Source: Flavobacterium sp. 83 (GTDB lineage: Bacteria; Bacteroidota; Bacteroidia; Flavobacteriales; Flavobacteriaceae). From it: 64,000 bases of DNA. The stretch covers positions 62,001 through 126,000 of the forward strand of contig NZ_JQMS01000001.1 in assembly GCF_000744835.1 (NCBI RefSeq), given 5' to 3'. Within the stretch, counting starts at the first letter, position 1; each line of letters opens with the position of its first letter. The notes beneath the pieces are model-generated. The model did not search any database, had not been told where the DNA came from, and saw nothing but the letters and a program-made list of their open reading frames with translations. Shown here piece by piece: positions 52,466 through 62,678 of this stretch. The translations under genes were made by a program, and so were the position numbers.

Positions 52466-54193
52466 ATGGATATCAAACAAAACATTTTGGATGCAGTAAA
52501 TGAATGGCTTACTCCAACATTTGACACAGCAACACAGGAAGCAATCAAAGAATTAATGACTACTTCACCTAAAGAACTCGAAGAAAGTTTTTATAAAAAT
52601 CTTGAATTTGGAACTGGCGGAATGCGTGGCGTAATGGGTGTAGGAAACAATCGCATCAATAAATACACTCTTGGGAAAAGCACTCAAGGTCTTTCTGATT
52701 ATTTACATACATCTTTTCCTAATCAACCCATAAAAGCAGTTATTGCATATGATTGTCGTCATAATAGTGACACTTTAGCCAAAGTGGTTGCAGATGTTTT
52801 CTCTGCTAATAGTATTCATGTTTATTTGTTTTCTAGTTTGAGACCAACACCAGAATTGTCATTTGCCCTTAAATATTTAGGTTGTCAATGCGGAATTGTC
52901 CTTACAGCTTCTCACAATCCACCAGAATATAATGGTTATAAAGTGTACTGGGAAGATGGCGGACAAATTGTTCCTCCAGAAGATGAAGGAATCATTAATG
53001 TTATCGAGAATTTAAATTACAATCAAATCAAGTTTACTGCAAATGAAGATTTGATAGAATATATAGACAAAGAAGTTGACGAAGCTTTTATTAAATCGAC
53101 TATCGAAAATGCTAGTTTTGGTACTTCAACCGAAGCCAAAGAAAACTTGAATATTGTTTTCACTTCTTTGCACGGTACATCAATTACACTTGTTCCTGAT
53201 ACTTTTGCACAAGCCGGTTATCCTAATGTACATATCGTTGAAGAACAAAGAGTTCCAAACGGTAATTTCCCAACCGTAAAATCGCCTAATCCGGAAGAAC
53301 CGGAAGCTCTGGCGATGGCATTGGCATTGGCAGATAAAACAAATTCTGATATTGTAATTGGTACCGATCCAGATTGTGACCGATTAGGTGTTGCGGTTCG
53401 AAATAACGAAGGACAAATGACTTTGTTGAATGGAAACCAAACCATGATATTGATGACCGCTTTTTTATTGGAAGAATGGAAAAAAGCAGGAAAAATAAAT
53501 GGTGAACAATTCGTGGGTTCTACGATAGTTTCAACACCTATGATTATGGAATTGGCATCAGCTTATGGTGTACAATTTAAAGTGGGCTTGACTGGTTTTA
53601 AATGGATTGCCAAAATGATTAAGGATTTTCCTGAGCTACAATTCATCGGTGGTGGTGAAGAAAGTTTTGGATATATGGTGGGCGATGCGGTTCGTGATAA
53701 AGACGCCGTTGCAGCAACTTTATTAATTTGCGAAGTTGCAGCTCAAGCCAAAGCCAAAGGAAGCACTGTATATAAAGAATTATTACAACTTTATGTAGCA
53801 CATGGTTTTTACAAGGAACATTTGATTTCTATCACTAAAAAAGGAATGGAAGGATTAGCCGAAATCAATCAGATGATGGTTTCACTTCGTGAAAATCCTG
53901 TGAAAGAAATCAACGGACAAAGAGTAATCATGTTAGAAGATTACAAATCATCTGTTGCCAAAAACTTACTAACTGGAGAAGAAGAAATCATAGATATGCC
54001 AAAAGCAGATGTTTTGATTTATTATACGGAAGACGGCTCTAAAATTTGCGCCAGACCAAGCGGAACGGAACCTAAAATAAAATTCTACATCAGTGTAAAT
54101 ACAGCATTGGATGCTGTTGAAAATTTCTCTAAAGTGGAAGCTGTTTTAAATGAAAAAATAAAAAACATTATCGCTGCCATGCAATTGAATTAA
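52466..54193 (+). CDS. Phosphosugar mutase (phosphoglucomutase/phosphomannomutase)
   Basis: The 575-residue enzyme has all four domains of the alpha-D-phosphohexomutase family: the active-site serine in TASHNPPEYNGYK, the metal loop GTDPDCDRLGVAV, the sugar-binding GGGEESFGYMVG and the phosphate-binding RPSGTEPKIKFY. It interconverts hexose 1- and 6-phosphates; glucose or mannose preference cannot be told from sequence. A perfect terminator follows. Confidence 0.95.
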   Translation: MDIKQNILDAVNEWLTPTFDTATQEAIKELMTTSPKELEESFYKNLEFGTGGMRGVMGVGNNRINKYTLGKSTQGLSDYLHTSFPNQPIKAVIAYDCRHNSDTLAKVVADVFSANSIHVYLFSSLRPTPELSFALKYLGCQCGIVLTASHNPPEYNGYKVYWEDGGQIVPPEDEGIINVIENLNYNQIKFTANEDLIEYIDKEVDEAFIKSTIENASFGTSTEAKENLNIVFTSLHGTSITLVPDTFAQAGYPNVHIVEEQRVPNGNFPTVKSPNPEEPEALAMALALADKTNSDIVIGTDPDCDRLGVAVRNNEGQMTLLNGNQTMILMTAFLLEEWKKAGKINGEQFVGSTIVSTPMIMELASAYGVQFKVGLTGFKWIAKMIKDFPELQFIGGGEESFGYMVGDAVRDKDAVAATLLICEVAAQAKAKGSTVYKELLQLYVAHGFYKEHLISITKKGMEGLAEINQMMVSLRENPVKEINGQRVIMLEDYKSSVAKNLLTGEEEIIDMPKADVLIYYTEDGSKICARPSGTEPKIKFYISVNTALDAVENFSKVEAVLNEKIKNIIAAMQLN

Positions 54194-54218
54194 TTGTATA
54201 CTAATAAATTTTTCTGAC

Positions 54219-54255
54219 AGACCCGACAGGCTTTAAAAATCCTGTCGGGTCTTAA
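54219..54255 (+). terminator. Strong terminator after the mutase gene
   Basis: AGACCCGACAGG (54219-54230) pairs perfectly with CCTGTCGGGTCT (54241-54252), around a ten-base loop. The following T-run is short (TTAAT). Confidence 0.85.
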
Positions 54256-54273
54256 TGGTAAAAAACAACTTAA

Positions 54274-56100
54274 ATGATCAATTTCAAAAAAATATTTCCT
54301 TTTATAATTCCGTATAAAAAGTATGCCTATCTAAATATATTTTTTAATATTTTATATGCTCTTTTCAGTACTCTTTCTTTTGTATCATTAATCCCTATGA
54401 TGCAGGTTTTATTTGATCAAACCAAAAGAAATACGGTTCTTCCAACTTACAAAGGGATTTGGGAACTTAAAAAATATGGCGAAGATTATCTAAGTTATTA
54501 TATTACCAATACTACGGATACTTTTGGCGTGGCTCACACCCTATCGATTATGGTTGCTGTGATTATTGTAATCTTCTTGCTAAAAAACATTAGTGATTAT
54601 ATGGCTATGTTTTTCATTACCTTTTTAAGAAATGGTGTCTTGAGAGACATGCGAAATGCAATGTATAAAAAGACGATTGATTTACCGTTAGCTTTTTTTT
54701 CAGAGAAAAGAAAGGGAGACGTAATTGCACGAATATCAGCGGATGTAAATGAGGTACAAACTTCTTTCCTTTCTATTCTGGAACTTATTGTAAAAGAACC
54801 GCTTACTATTATTTTCACCATCACCACCATGTTCACCATAAGCATGAAACTGACACTTTTTGTATTTATTTTCATTCCGGTTTCGGGCTATGTGATTTCA
54901 TTGATAGGAAAGCAATTGAAAAAAAAATCAACTAAAGCACAACAAGAACAAGGCATCTTTTTATCTACCATTGAAGAAACTTTAGGCGGATTGAAAGTGG
55001 TAAAAGGATACAATTCCGAGCGTTATTTCAATCGCATTTTCCAAGAATCTACCCAACGTTTTTTTACGTTATCCAATAGTATTGGCAATCGCCAAAACCT
55101 AGCTTCACCTGCCAGTGAATTTATGGGAATTATGGTAATTGCTATTTTACTTTGGTATGGCGGACACATGGTTTTGATTGAAAAAACTTTGAACGGAGCA
55201 TCATTCATTGCTTACATGGGATTAGCGTATAACATTCTAACACCTGCAAAATCAATATCGAAAGCATCCTATGCCGTAAAAAGAGGAAATGCTGCCGCAG
55301 AACGCGTATTGCATATTCTAGATCAGGAAAACACCATTAAAAGCAAAGTAAACGCTATCAAAAAAGATTCGTTTGATTCTAATATCGTTATTAAAGACAT
55401 TAACTTTAAGTACGAAGACGAAAATGTTTTAAAGCATTTTTCATTGGAAGTAAAAAAAGGACAAACAGTAGCATTAGTTGGTCAATCAGGAAGTGGAAAA
55501 AGTACCATTGCTAATTTATTAACTCGTTTTTACGATGTAAATGAAGGAGCAATTTCTATTGACGGAGTAGATATTAAAGACATGAATATCCATTCACTAC
55601 GTGACTTAATGGGATTAGTTACACAAGACAGTATTTTATTTAACGATACCATAAAAGCGAATATTTCACTTGGCAAACATGGTGCAACAGACAATGAAAT
55701 CATTGAGGCACTTAAGATTGCGAATGCATATGAATTTGTAAAAGAGTTGCCGTTAGGAATCAACACTAACATTGGCGACAGCGGGAACAAACTTTCAGGC
55801 GGACAAAAACAACGTTTATCAATTGCAAGAGCCGTTTTGAAAAACCCTCCCATTATGATTCTGGATGAAGCGACTTCAGCATTAGATACAGAAAGCGAGA
55901 AATTTGTACAAGTGGCTCTGGAAAATATGATGCAAAACCGAACTTCCATTGTTATTGCACATCGTCTTTCTACCATTCAAAAAGCAGATTTAATTGTAGT
56001 GATGCAAAAAGGAAAAATTGTAGAGCAAGGCAAACATGATGAACTAATTGCATTGAATGGAACTTATAACAAATTAGTAACCATGCAATCGTTCGAATAG
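54274..56100 (+). CDS. ABC transporter, permease-ATPase fusion (MsbA-like exporter)
   Basis: The 608-residue protein has an N-terminal type I exporter membrane domain of six helices (residues about 1-330) and an ABC domain with GQSGSGKST (Walker A), LSGGQKQRLS (signature) and MILDEATSALD (Walker B). It exports lipids or drugs; MsbA-type lipid flipping is one possibility. It starts 19 bases after the terminator of the mutase gene, so it likely has its own weak promoter or read-through. Confidence 0.92.
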   Translation: MINFKKIFPFIIPYKKYAYLNIFFNILYALFSTLSFVSLIPMMQVLFDQTKRNTVLPTYKGIWELKKYGEDYLSYYITNTTDTFGVAHTLSIMVAVIIVIFLLKNISDYMAMFFITFLRNGVLRDMRNAMYKKTIDLPLAFFSEKRKGDVIARISADVNEVQTSFLSILELIVKEPLTIIFTITTMFTISMKLTLFVFIFIPVSGYVISLIGKQLKKKSTKAQQEQGIFLSTIEETLGGLKVVKGYNSERYFNRIFQESTQRFFTLSNSIGNRQNLASPASEFMGIMVIAILLWYGGHMVLIEKTLNGASFIAYMGLAYNILTPAKSISKASYAVKRGNAAAERVLHILDQENTIKSKVNAIKKDSFDSNIVIKDINFKYEDENVLKHFSLEVKKGQTVALVGQSGSGKSTIANLLTRFYDVNEGAISIDGVDIKDMNIHSLRDLMGLVTQDSILFNDTIKANISLGKHGATDNEIIEALKIANAYEFVKELPLGINTNIGDSGNKLSGGQKQRLSIARAVLKNPPIMILDEATSALDTESEKFVQVALENMMQNRTSIVIAHRLSTIQKADLIVVMQKGKIVEQGKHDELIALNGTYNKLVTMQSFE

Positions 56101-56147
56101 TTGTTAAATAATGGTACTTTTATGTTTACTGTGTAAAAAACTAAAAA

Positions 56148-56849
56148 ATGTATCTTAATAACGCCAACATAAAACTTCCGGAAGATCCTAATACTATTGT
56201 TTGGAAATACCTTGATTTATCTAAGTTTCTTGACTTGTTAATGTCTCAAAAGCTATTTATGTCACGGTCTGATAAATTTGAGGATCAATATGAAGGTACT
56301 TTTAGCGAACCCACATTTGAAGAAATAAAAAAACTATCGATTGACAATCCTGAATTCCTCAATTTTTACAAAATACATCGAGAAAAAGTAGCCATTAGCA
56401 GTTGGCATATCAACGAATACGAATCCTTTGCGATGTGGCAAATTTTCACGCAAAACAGCGAAGGATTGGCGATTCAATCCACGATTGGGAGATTACAAAA
56501 TGCACTTCATCCTGAAGTTAATTTCAATCAATACATCGGGGAAGTAAATTATATCGATTATAAAAAAGAGTACATCCCGTTTGATGATATGTTCTTTCCT
56601 TTTTTATTCAAAAGAAAGAGTTTTCAATACGAGCGTGAAGTACGTATCATTTCTGATGTTGTTGACAATACCATTAAAATAAATGATGGACTTAAAATCA
56701 ATGTAGACATCAATGAACTAATCGAAAAGATATACATTCACCCAAAATCCGAAAACTGGTACAAGAATCTCGTTATTCAACTGGTAAAACAATTAGGATT
56801 CGATTTTACAATTGAAAAATCTGATTTAGAAAGTGATATTTTAATTTAG
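56148..56849 (+). CDS. DUF2971-like protein
   Basis: The 233-residue protein has the family core: VWKYLDLSKFLDLLMSQKLFMSRSDKFEDQYEG near the start, ISSWHINEYESFAMWQIF and KRKSFQYEREVRII. DUF2971 is of unknown function and is often found in defence or accessory contexts, but here the neighbours are ordinary. It is convergent with the lipoprotein gene, two bases apart. Confidence 0.85.
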   Translation: MYLNNANIKLPEDPNTIVWKYLDLSKFLDLLMSQKLFMSRSDKFEDQYEGTFSEPTFEEIKKLSIDNPEFLNFYKIHREKVAISSWHINEYESFAMWQIFTQNSEGLAIQSTIGRLQNALHPEVNFNQYIGEVNYIDYKKEYIPFDDMFFPFLFKRKSFQYEREVRIISDVVDNTIKINDGLKINVDINELIEKIYIHPKSENWYKNLVIQLVKQLGFDFTIEKSDLESDILI

Positions 56850-56851
56850 TT

Positions 56852-57574
56852 TTAAACCGGTTTGTAACTAATTATTTTCCATTGCTTATTTGACAAATCA
56901 ACGTAGTTGTAATGCACTACATCCATTTTATCAAATTGCCCGTTTTTATTAGTATCCTCAACGGTTCTAAAATACAAACGATTCGTCGATTCTATTAAAT
57001 TCCAATCGATCAATTCCTGATAACTATCCGATAATTTAGTCAATTTATCCCCGCTAATTTCACTAAGATACAAAGCCTTAATATCACTCGTATCTAATTT
57101 TCCATCTTTATTCGTATCCATATCAACCATGGTGTAGACCATGATTTGATTTTTGGTTTTATCAGAAACTGATTTTAAATATGTCGCTGTCTGAATCAAA
57201 ACAGGCTCATTTGTCAAAGCTTTTATAGAATCTGAACCAATTTTTTGAAACTTTATGTTTTGTAAAAAACCAGTAATTTCATTTTCTCCATAATTAGATA
57301 TAGTAAAACTCAAATCATTCACACTAGAAGATCCGTATCTGGTTTTTATTCCTCTTTCTCGAATGCTTAAATCACCTACTGGATGAATCAGATAATCAGT
57401 CCCTTCCATATGAATAGGTAAATCAGCGATTTCTATATCAGTTGAATCTAATTTTGCAATTTCTTTACCTTTATTTGCACCACCATAAATTACTTTTGGT
57501 TTTTCTGCTTCCTCTTTGCAGCTGGTTAAAAGTAGAACTGAAAGTCCTAATAATGCTATATGTAATTTTTTCAT
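56852..57574 (-). CDS. EF-hand-containing lipoprotein
   Basis: The 240-residue product has a lipoprotein signal (LTSC, cysteine near residue 19). Two Asp-rich loops resemble EF-hands: DTNKDGKLDTSD (about residue 154) and DTNKNGQFDKMD (about 210). They suggest Ca2+ binding at the cell surface. It is 127 bases downstream of the TonB-receptor gene on the same strand, but no shared promoter is visible. Function unknown. Confidence 0.78.
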   Translation of the reverse strand: MKKLHIALLGLSVLLLTSCKEEAEKPKVIYGGANKGKEIAKLDSTDIEIADLPIHMEGTDYLIHPVGDLSIRERGIKTRYGSSSVNDLSFTISNYGENEITGFLQNIKFQKIGSDSIKALTNEPVLIQTATYLKSVSDKTKNQIMVYTMVDMDTNKDGKLDTSDIKALYLSEISGDKLTKLSDSYQELIDWNLIESTNRLYFRTVEDTNKNGQFDKMDVVHYNYVDLSNKQWKIISYKPV

Positions 57575-57701
57575 GATGATGTCTTATTAAAAAATAAATT
57601 CAAATGTAGTCATTTTTAAAAATGCTGCTGCATTCTGCAAATGATTTATGAATTAGAAATGATTTAAACCTTTAATAAAAAATACTTCTAATTCTTATAT
57701 A

Positions 57702-60170
57702 TTATAACTTTGCACTCAATTTTATATTAAAAACCCTCGTGGTCATGTAATTAGGAATAGCATATTGATTTTTTGAATACACGTCCCGAACCCAAGTATT
57801 GGTAATCGCATTTTGATTGTCAAAAAGATTAAAAATTTCTAGTCCTATAGCCAGCTCCTTGAAGCTTTTGAACCAACCACGATTGCTATTTCCTGTACTA
57901 TTATCCATAATTACTTTAGAAAAACCAACATCTGCCCGACGATAATCCCTTAATCTATTTTGATACAAATAAGGATCTGCATACGAAGGCGAACCTCCCG
58001 GTAAACCTGTATTATAAACTAAATTCAGGTATATTTTTACACTTGGAATATTAGGCATGAAATCTTGAAACAAAAGCCCAAATTTCAATCTTTGATCCGT
58101 AGGTCTTGCTATATATCCTTTGTTATTGCTGTTTTCTTCCGTCTTCAAATAGCCAAAACTAAACCACGATTCCGTTCCGGGAACAAATTCACCATTCAAC
58201 CGAACATCTAGTCCCTGCGCATATCCTTTAGCATTATTATTAGCTGCGTAACGTATGCGGACATTATCTATTGTATACGTATTTACATCCGTCAATGATT
58301 TATAATACAATTCTGAAACCAATTTAAAAGGACGATTCCACATCTTGAAACTGTAATCATTACTCAAAACTAAATGAATAGATTGTTGCGCCTTAACATT
58401 TGGCTGCACCACTCCATCAGCATCTCTAAGCTCCCTATAAAATGGCGGTTGGTGGTATAAACCTCCCGAAATCCTAAAAACCATATCCTTTTCCCAATCC
58501 GGTTTTATGGCAAACTGTGCTCTTGGACTAAATGTTACTTGGGATTTACCCATTATGTTATCTCCTAAAACTTCCCAGTTATGCATTCGCGCTCCCACAT
58601 TATACCAAACTTCACTTGAACCTAAATTCCCTTTTCTACTCCATTGTGCATAACCTGAAAAACGATTAATGGTATTAAAATTTGTGGCTCTCACGTTTTG
58701 ATAAGGCATTAAAGGTCCTGTGTATGAAGCATACGGCTGATCATTTTTAGGTAAAATAACAATCGGTGGATTTATAGAAAATCCTGCCGAATCAATTACT
58801 TCCCACTCCACTATTTTATCACGAATGGATTCTTTAGTATATTTTACGCCCCACTCAAATTGGTTTTCTTTCCAATCGTGAAATCCTTTTACTTCCATAT
58901 TTACAATTAGTGCATCCAGATCGTTGCGTGCATGATTCAATTGCGAACCAATTCCTTTTGTAAAAGAAACATCACCATACGTATCTGAACCAATATTAGC
59001 ATCTACTTCGCCCAAGCGATATTGTGCAAAAATATCAAAATGCTCTTGTTCTAAAGTATGAAATACTGAACCTATAAATTTTAATGTAAAATTGTCCGAA
59101 GCTTTAAAGGTTGTTTTTACAGCTCCAAAACAAGTATCGTATTTATCTTTTTCCTGACCTTCATAATAAATAGAAAGTGCCATAGGATTATCAATAGTTC
59201 CAAAATTTGTCTGGCGTGTCAAGGGCTGATACTGGTATTTATTTTGAGAAATATTTCCCAAAAAACTCCATTGCCATTTGGCCGATGCTTGGTAATTAAC
59301 ATTCGTTTGAATATCAGCAAATGTTGGTGTGAAATTCGTTTGTGTTTCTTGGCTTTTCACCAAAAGACTATTGTTACGATACCGCACGCCCGTTACCGCA
59401 GACCATTTTTTATTCTTGGAAACGGCATCTACAGACAGGCTTCCGCCAAGAAAACTCGCTTCAAGATTAGCGCCAAATTTTACTGGTTTTCTATAGGTAA
59501 TATCCAAAATCGAAGATAATTTATCTCCGAATTTCACCTGAAAACCTCCAGCAGAAAAATCAATATTTTGAACTAAATCAGTATTCGTAAAACTCAATCC
59601 TTCTTGCTGCCCCGAACGAATTAGAAATGGACGATATACTTCGATTTCATTGACATAAACTAAATTCTCATCATAATTCCCACCACGAACAGCGTATTGG
59701 GTGCTTAGCTCATTATTGGAATTTACTCCCGGTAAAGTTTTCAAAATATTTTCAATACCTGCATTGGCCCCAGGAATTTTTCGAATCACTTCAGGTTCAA
59801 TTGTAGTAATTCCCTGTACTCTCTTTTTGTTTTTTGCAATAACGATAACTTCACCCATCTGTTCCTCGTGGTCATTCATTATCAAATTGAATTCATAATC
59901 TTCATTTGATTTTAAAACAATTGAAACGGTTGTCTTCTTTAAAGAAACATGCGTAAAAACAACAACTAATTTTTGATTAGCAGGAACAACCAAATCAAAA
60001 AAACCATTTGTATTAGATTGAGTTGTTTTACCAAGACAAAAAATATTTACGTTATCTACAGGTTGGTTGTTTTTATCAAGAATAATTCCTTTGATTCTCG
60101 CTGATTGGGCTGATGTAGCAAGTCCAATACAGAAGCAAAAGAAAACAAGTAATAATTTATTAGTACTCAA
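57702..60170 (-). CDS. TonB-dependent receptor with carboxypeptidase-like regulatory domain
   Basis: The 822-residue protein has a signal peptide, an N-terminal CarboxypepD_reg-like domain (IKGIILDKNNQPVDNVNI), a plug from about residue 120 (TIEPEVIRKIPGANAGIENILKTLPGVNS) and a C-terminal barrel ending NYMTTRVFNIKLSAKL. The ligand is unknown. It is 12 bases downstream of the M23 peptidase gene on the same strand, so the two form an operon. Confidence 0.92.
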   Translation of the reverse strand: MSTNKLLLVFFCFCIGLATSAQSARIKGIILDKNNQPVDNVNIFCLGKTTQSNTNGFFDLVVPANQKLVVVFTHVSLKKTTVSIVLKSNEDYEFNLIMNDHEEQMGEVIVIAKNKKRVQGITTIEPEVIRKIPGANAGIENILKTLPGVNSNNELSTQYAVRGGNYDENLVYVNEIEVYRPFLIRSGQQEGLSFTNTDLVQNIDFSAGGFQVKFGDKLSSILDITYRKPVKFGANLEASFLGGSLSVDAVSKNKKWSAVTGVRYRNNSLLVKSQETQTNFTPTFADIQTNVNYQASAKWQWSFLGNISQNKYQYQPLTRQTNFGTIDNPMALSIYYEGQEKDKYDTCFGAVKTTFKASDNFTLKFIGSVFHTLEQEHFDIFAQYRLGEVDANIGSDTYGDVSFTKGIGSQLNHARNDLDALIVNMEVKGFHDWKENQFEWGVKYTKESIRDKIVEWEVIDSAGFSINPPIVILPKNDQPYASYTGPLMPYQNVRATNFNTINRFSGYAQWSRKGNLGSSEVWYNVGARMHNWEVLGDNIMGKSQVTFSPRAQFAIKPDWEKDMVFRISGGLYHQPPFYRELRDADGVVQPNVKAQQSIHLVLSNDYSFKMWNRPFKLVSELYYKSLTDVNTYTIDNVRIRYAANNNAKGYAQGLDVRLNGEFVPGTESWFSFGYLKTEENSNNKGYIARPTDQRLKFGLLFQDFMPNIPSVKIYLNLVYNTGLPGGSPSYADPYLYQNRLRDYRRADVGFSKVIMDNSTGNSNRGWFKSFKELAIGLEIFNLFDNQNAITNTWVRDVYSKNQYAIPNYMTTRVFNIKLSAKL

Positions 60171-60182
60171 ATGGTTTGGTTT

Positions 60183-61880
60183 TTATTTTTTTTGGCTTCT
60201 AAAAAAATGAGTTTCAAAGATACTCGAATTTCCTACATTATCAATCACGACCACTTTTAAATCGTTGGCACCTTCGGCTACAATTCCATCATTGAAATTG
60301 TGAATTATTTTTTTAGTTTTATTGTCATATTCGAATAGAATCCAGTTCCCATTTAAATATCCATTATATGATTTTATACCTGATAAACTATCATTTACCG
60401 TAAGTTGAATCGTCTTTTGGTCACTCAACCATTTTCCTTCAATGGGTTTCGCTATAACAATTTTAGGCGCAATCGTATCCATAACCAAAGCATATTTCCC
60501 TAAAGTTTTCACTTTTGTATTAACAACATTATCTTTCTTATAGGTTGAGTTGTAAGTTACTTTTTGACCTTCGATTAAACCTATAAATATTTTTTCTCTT
60601 TGCGATTCTGTATATTTATTGTCTTCAATCGAAATTGTAAAATTAGTATGTGCTGGAACAGTATCGTCATGCAAGAATAGCGTGTCATTTTTTACGTCAA
60701 AATTCATATTAAAATCTTCATAAAAAGTTCCTGCAGGAAAAAAAACAGACATATTATCTTTGGCAAAATTACTGTCTTTGTTTGCCTTTACGAAATAGTT
60801 AGAAACAACAGGTTCTTTGTCAATGATTGTGGATAATAAATCATATTGTATTGGAATAGAAACCGTGCTTTTATTTCCATAAAAATCAGAAACTTCAATA
60901 CGATAAACTGAGGATAAATTTGGAGCTACAGCAAGAATTCCGTTATTTTCATCCGATTGAATAATGCTTAGTCCATATTTATTTTTCATAAATAACTTCT
61001 GAACTCTTTGTTGCGTTTTCTTATATTTTGAATAATCGATAAGTGCGTTTACGTAGCGCATTTCATCAAAAGAATACGTATCAAACTGATACCCAAAAGT
61101 TGGTTTTCCATTAGAAAAAGATTGTACTTTGAAAACTCCATTTTTATTGAAGGAAACATCATCGTAATCAAAAGTGTTAATACCAAATCCAATTTTTCCA
61201 TTGGCAACTACCTTTTCAGATAGATAAGTTCCATCTTTTTGTAAAGATAAATTAAGTAACAACGGACGCTTAGAATGATTTACTGAAGTTTTAGTTTCTA
61301 ATGGATAAACATAAACACCTGCAATGGTAGGCTTTTTAGAATCCTTAATCTTTTTATCAAATCCGAAAAACATAGGATTAATAATTTTCTCCGTTTTTGT
61401 ATCTCTAATTTCAAAATGCAAATGCGGTCCCTCAGAACCACCCGTATTTCCTGAAAAAGCAATTATTTGTCCTTTTTTGACAATCAATTCATCTGATTTA
61501 GGAAACAACTCTATTTCAAAAGATTTTAAGCTGTAATGAGCTTTTTTAATATACTCTTCAATAAGTCCATTTGCAATTTGTAAATGCCCGTATACGGAAG
61601 TATATCCGTTTGGATGCGTTATGTAAATAGCCTTTCCGTTACCAAAAGTAGAAATTTTTATTCTTGATATATACCCGTCAGCAACAGCATAAACTTTTAA
61701 TCCTTCTTTCTGCAATGTTTTTAAATCAAAGCCAGCATGAAAATGATTGGGTCTTAATTCTCCAAAATTTCCTGAAAGTTGCATTGGGATATCAAGTGGA
61801 GAGTTGAAATAATCTTTGGGATATTCGACCTGAGCAAAAAGAGGAGTACAAAAAAGTATAAGGAATATAAAAATTTTCAT
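60183..61880 (-). CDS. M23-family metallopeptidase
   Basis: The ATG at 61880 (MKIFIFLILF) starts a clear signal peptide; 20 upstream residues of the open frame are not needed. The 565-residue protein has the LytM motifs: HFHAGFDLK near residue 47-55, and GPHLHFEIRDTK near 150, binding zinc. It then has a long C-terminal region, perhaps beta-sandwich. LytM enzymes cut peptidoglycan crosslinks. It is probably co-transcribed with the TonB receptor. Confidence 0.9.
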   Translation of the reverse strand: MKIFIFLILFCTPLFAQVEYPKDYFNSPLDIPMQLSGNFGELRPNHFHAGFDLKTLQKEGLKVYAVADGYISRIKISTFGNGKAIYITHPNGYTSVYGHLQIANGLIEEYIKKAHYSLKSFEIELFPKSDELIVKKGQIIAFSGNTGGSEGPHLHFEIRDTKTEKIINPMFFGFDKKIKDSKKPTIAGVYVYPLETKTSVNHSKRPLLLNLSLQKDGTYLSEKVVANGKIGFGINTFDYDDVSFNKNGVFKVQSFSNGKPTFGYQFDTYSFDEMRYVNALIDYSKYKKTQQRVQKLFMKNKYGLSIIQSDENNGILAVAPNLSSVYRIEVSDFYGNKSTVSIPIQYDLLSTIIDKEPVVSNYFVKANKDSNFAKDNMSVFFPAGTFYEDFNMNFDVKNDTLFLHDDTVPAHTNFTISIEDNKYTESQREKIFIGLIEGQKVTYNSTYKKDNVVNTKVKTLGKYALVMDTIAPKIVIAKPIEGKWLSDQKTIQLTVNDSLSGIKSYNGYLNGNWILFEYDNKTKKIIHNFNDGIVAEGANDLKVVVIDNVGNSSIFETHFFRSQKK

Positions 61881-62000
61881 GAGTTTGATTTTTGCTAAGA
61901 TAAAAAAAGTAATTAATAAAAAATTCATAAAAGAAATCAAATCACAACATATTGAATTACATATAATTGATTTTTTTAATGTAAAAAAATCAATAAAATA

Positions 62001-62030
62001 TTGTAATAATAAAAAGGAATACTAACTTTG
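62001..62030 (+). promoter_or_regulatory. Strong promoter of the zapB-like/zapA pair (TTG-N19-TAACTTTG)
   Basis: TTG (62001-62003), a 19-base spacer and TAACTTTG (62023-62030) match the flavobacterial consensus exactly. The ATG of the first gene is 30 bases downstream. Confidence 0.85.
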
Positions 62031-62059
62031 TAAGATTAAGTAATGAATTAGAATTAATA

Positions 62060-62350
62060 ATGAGTGTAATTGCAGAAATAATTGATACTCTTGAAAATAA
62101 GGTTGAAAAACTTTTCAGCAAACTGAAAGGTTTGGAGAAAATCAATCAAGATTTAAAAATAGAATTAACGAAATCTGCAACAACCATACAATCTCAACAT
62201 GAAGAGATTGAAGCGCTAAAAACGCAATATGAAACACTTAAAATTGCTAATACATTATTAGGCAGTGACGATAATAAAAGAGATACAAAGCTTAAAATAA
62301 ATTCATTAATTCGCGAAATTGATTACTGTATAGCACAACTATCAGATTAA
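62060..62350 (+). CDS. ZapB-like coiled-coil protein
   Basis: The 96-residue protein is mainly heptad-repeat coiled coil (LEKINQDLKIELTKSATTIQSQHEEIEALKTQYETL). It lies eight bases upstream of zapA. Its size and position suggest a ZapB-type partner of the Z-ring, although sequence similarity to E. coli ZapB cannot be established here. Confidence 0.65.
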   Translation: MSVIAEIIDTLENKVEKLFSKLKGLEKINQDLKIELTKSATTIQSQHEEIEALKTQYETLKIANTLLGSDDNKRDTKLKINSLIREIDYCIAQLSD

Positions 62351-62358
62351 TAATACAT

Positions 62359-62652
62359 ATGGACGATAAGCTTAAAATTAAAATATCAATCGCAGACAGA
62401 GTTTACCCTTTAACGGTAGAATTGTCTCAGGAAGAAGGACTTAGAAGCGCCTCAAAAAAAATTGATGTGATGATAAAGCAATTTGAAGAAAATTACGCTG
62501 TTCGCGACAAGCAAGATGTATTAGCCATGTGTGCTTTACAATTTGCTTCTCAAGTAGAACAAAAACAAATTGATAATGCGATTGATGGAGAAGCAACCAT
62601 CGAAAGATTAAAAAAAATCAATGCGGTTTTAGATCAATATCTCGATAATTAA
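62359..62652 (+). CDS. zapA: Cell-division protein ZapA
   Basis: The 97-residue protein has the ZapA pattern: IKISIADRVYPLTVELSQEEGLRSASKKID near the start, then a coiled coil (DKQDVLAMCALQFASQ, VLDQYLDN). ZapA binds FtsZ and stabilises the Z-ring. It is followed by the 6S-Flavo RNA and rny, the order seen in many flavobacteria. Confidence 0.92.
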   Translation: MDDKLKIKISIADRVYPLTVELSQEEGLRSASKKIDVMIKQFEENYAVRDKQDVLAMCALQFASQVEQKQIDNAIDGEATIERLKKINAVLDQYLDN

Positions 62653-62678
62653 ACGTTCTTTACATAGACTAAGATACT

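Noticed and set aside
55530..55976. Open frame of 148 codons on the minus strand
   Set aside because: It is antisense to the ATPase domain of the MsbA-like exporter; the codon pattern follows the exporter frame.
56148..56849. DUF2971-like gene as part of a defence island
   Set aside because: DUF2971 proteins can occur in defence loci, but all neighbours here are housekeeping or envelope genes and no mobile marks are near.
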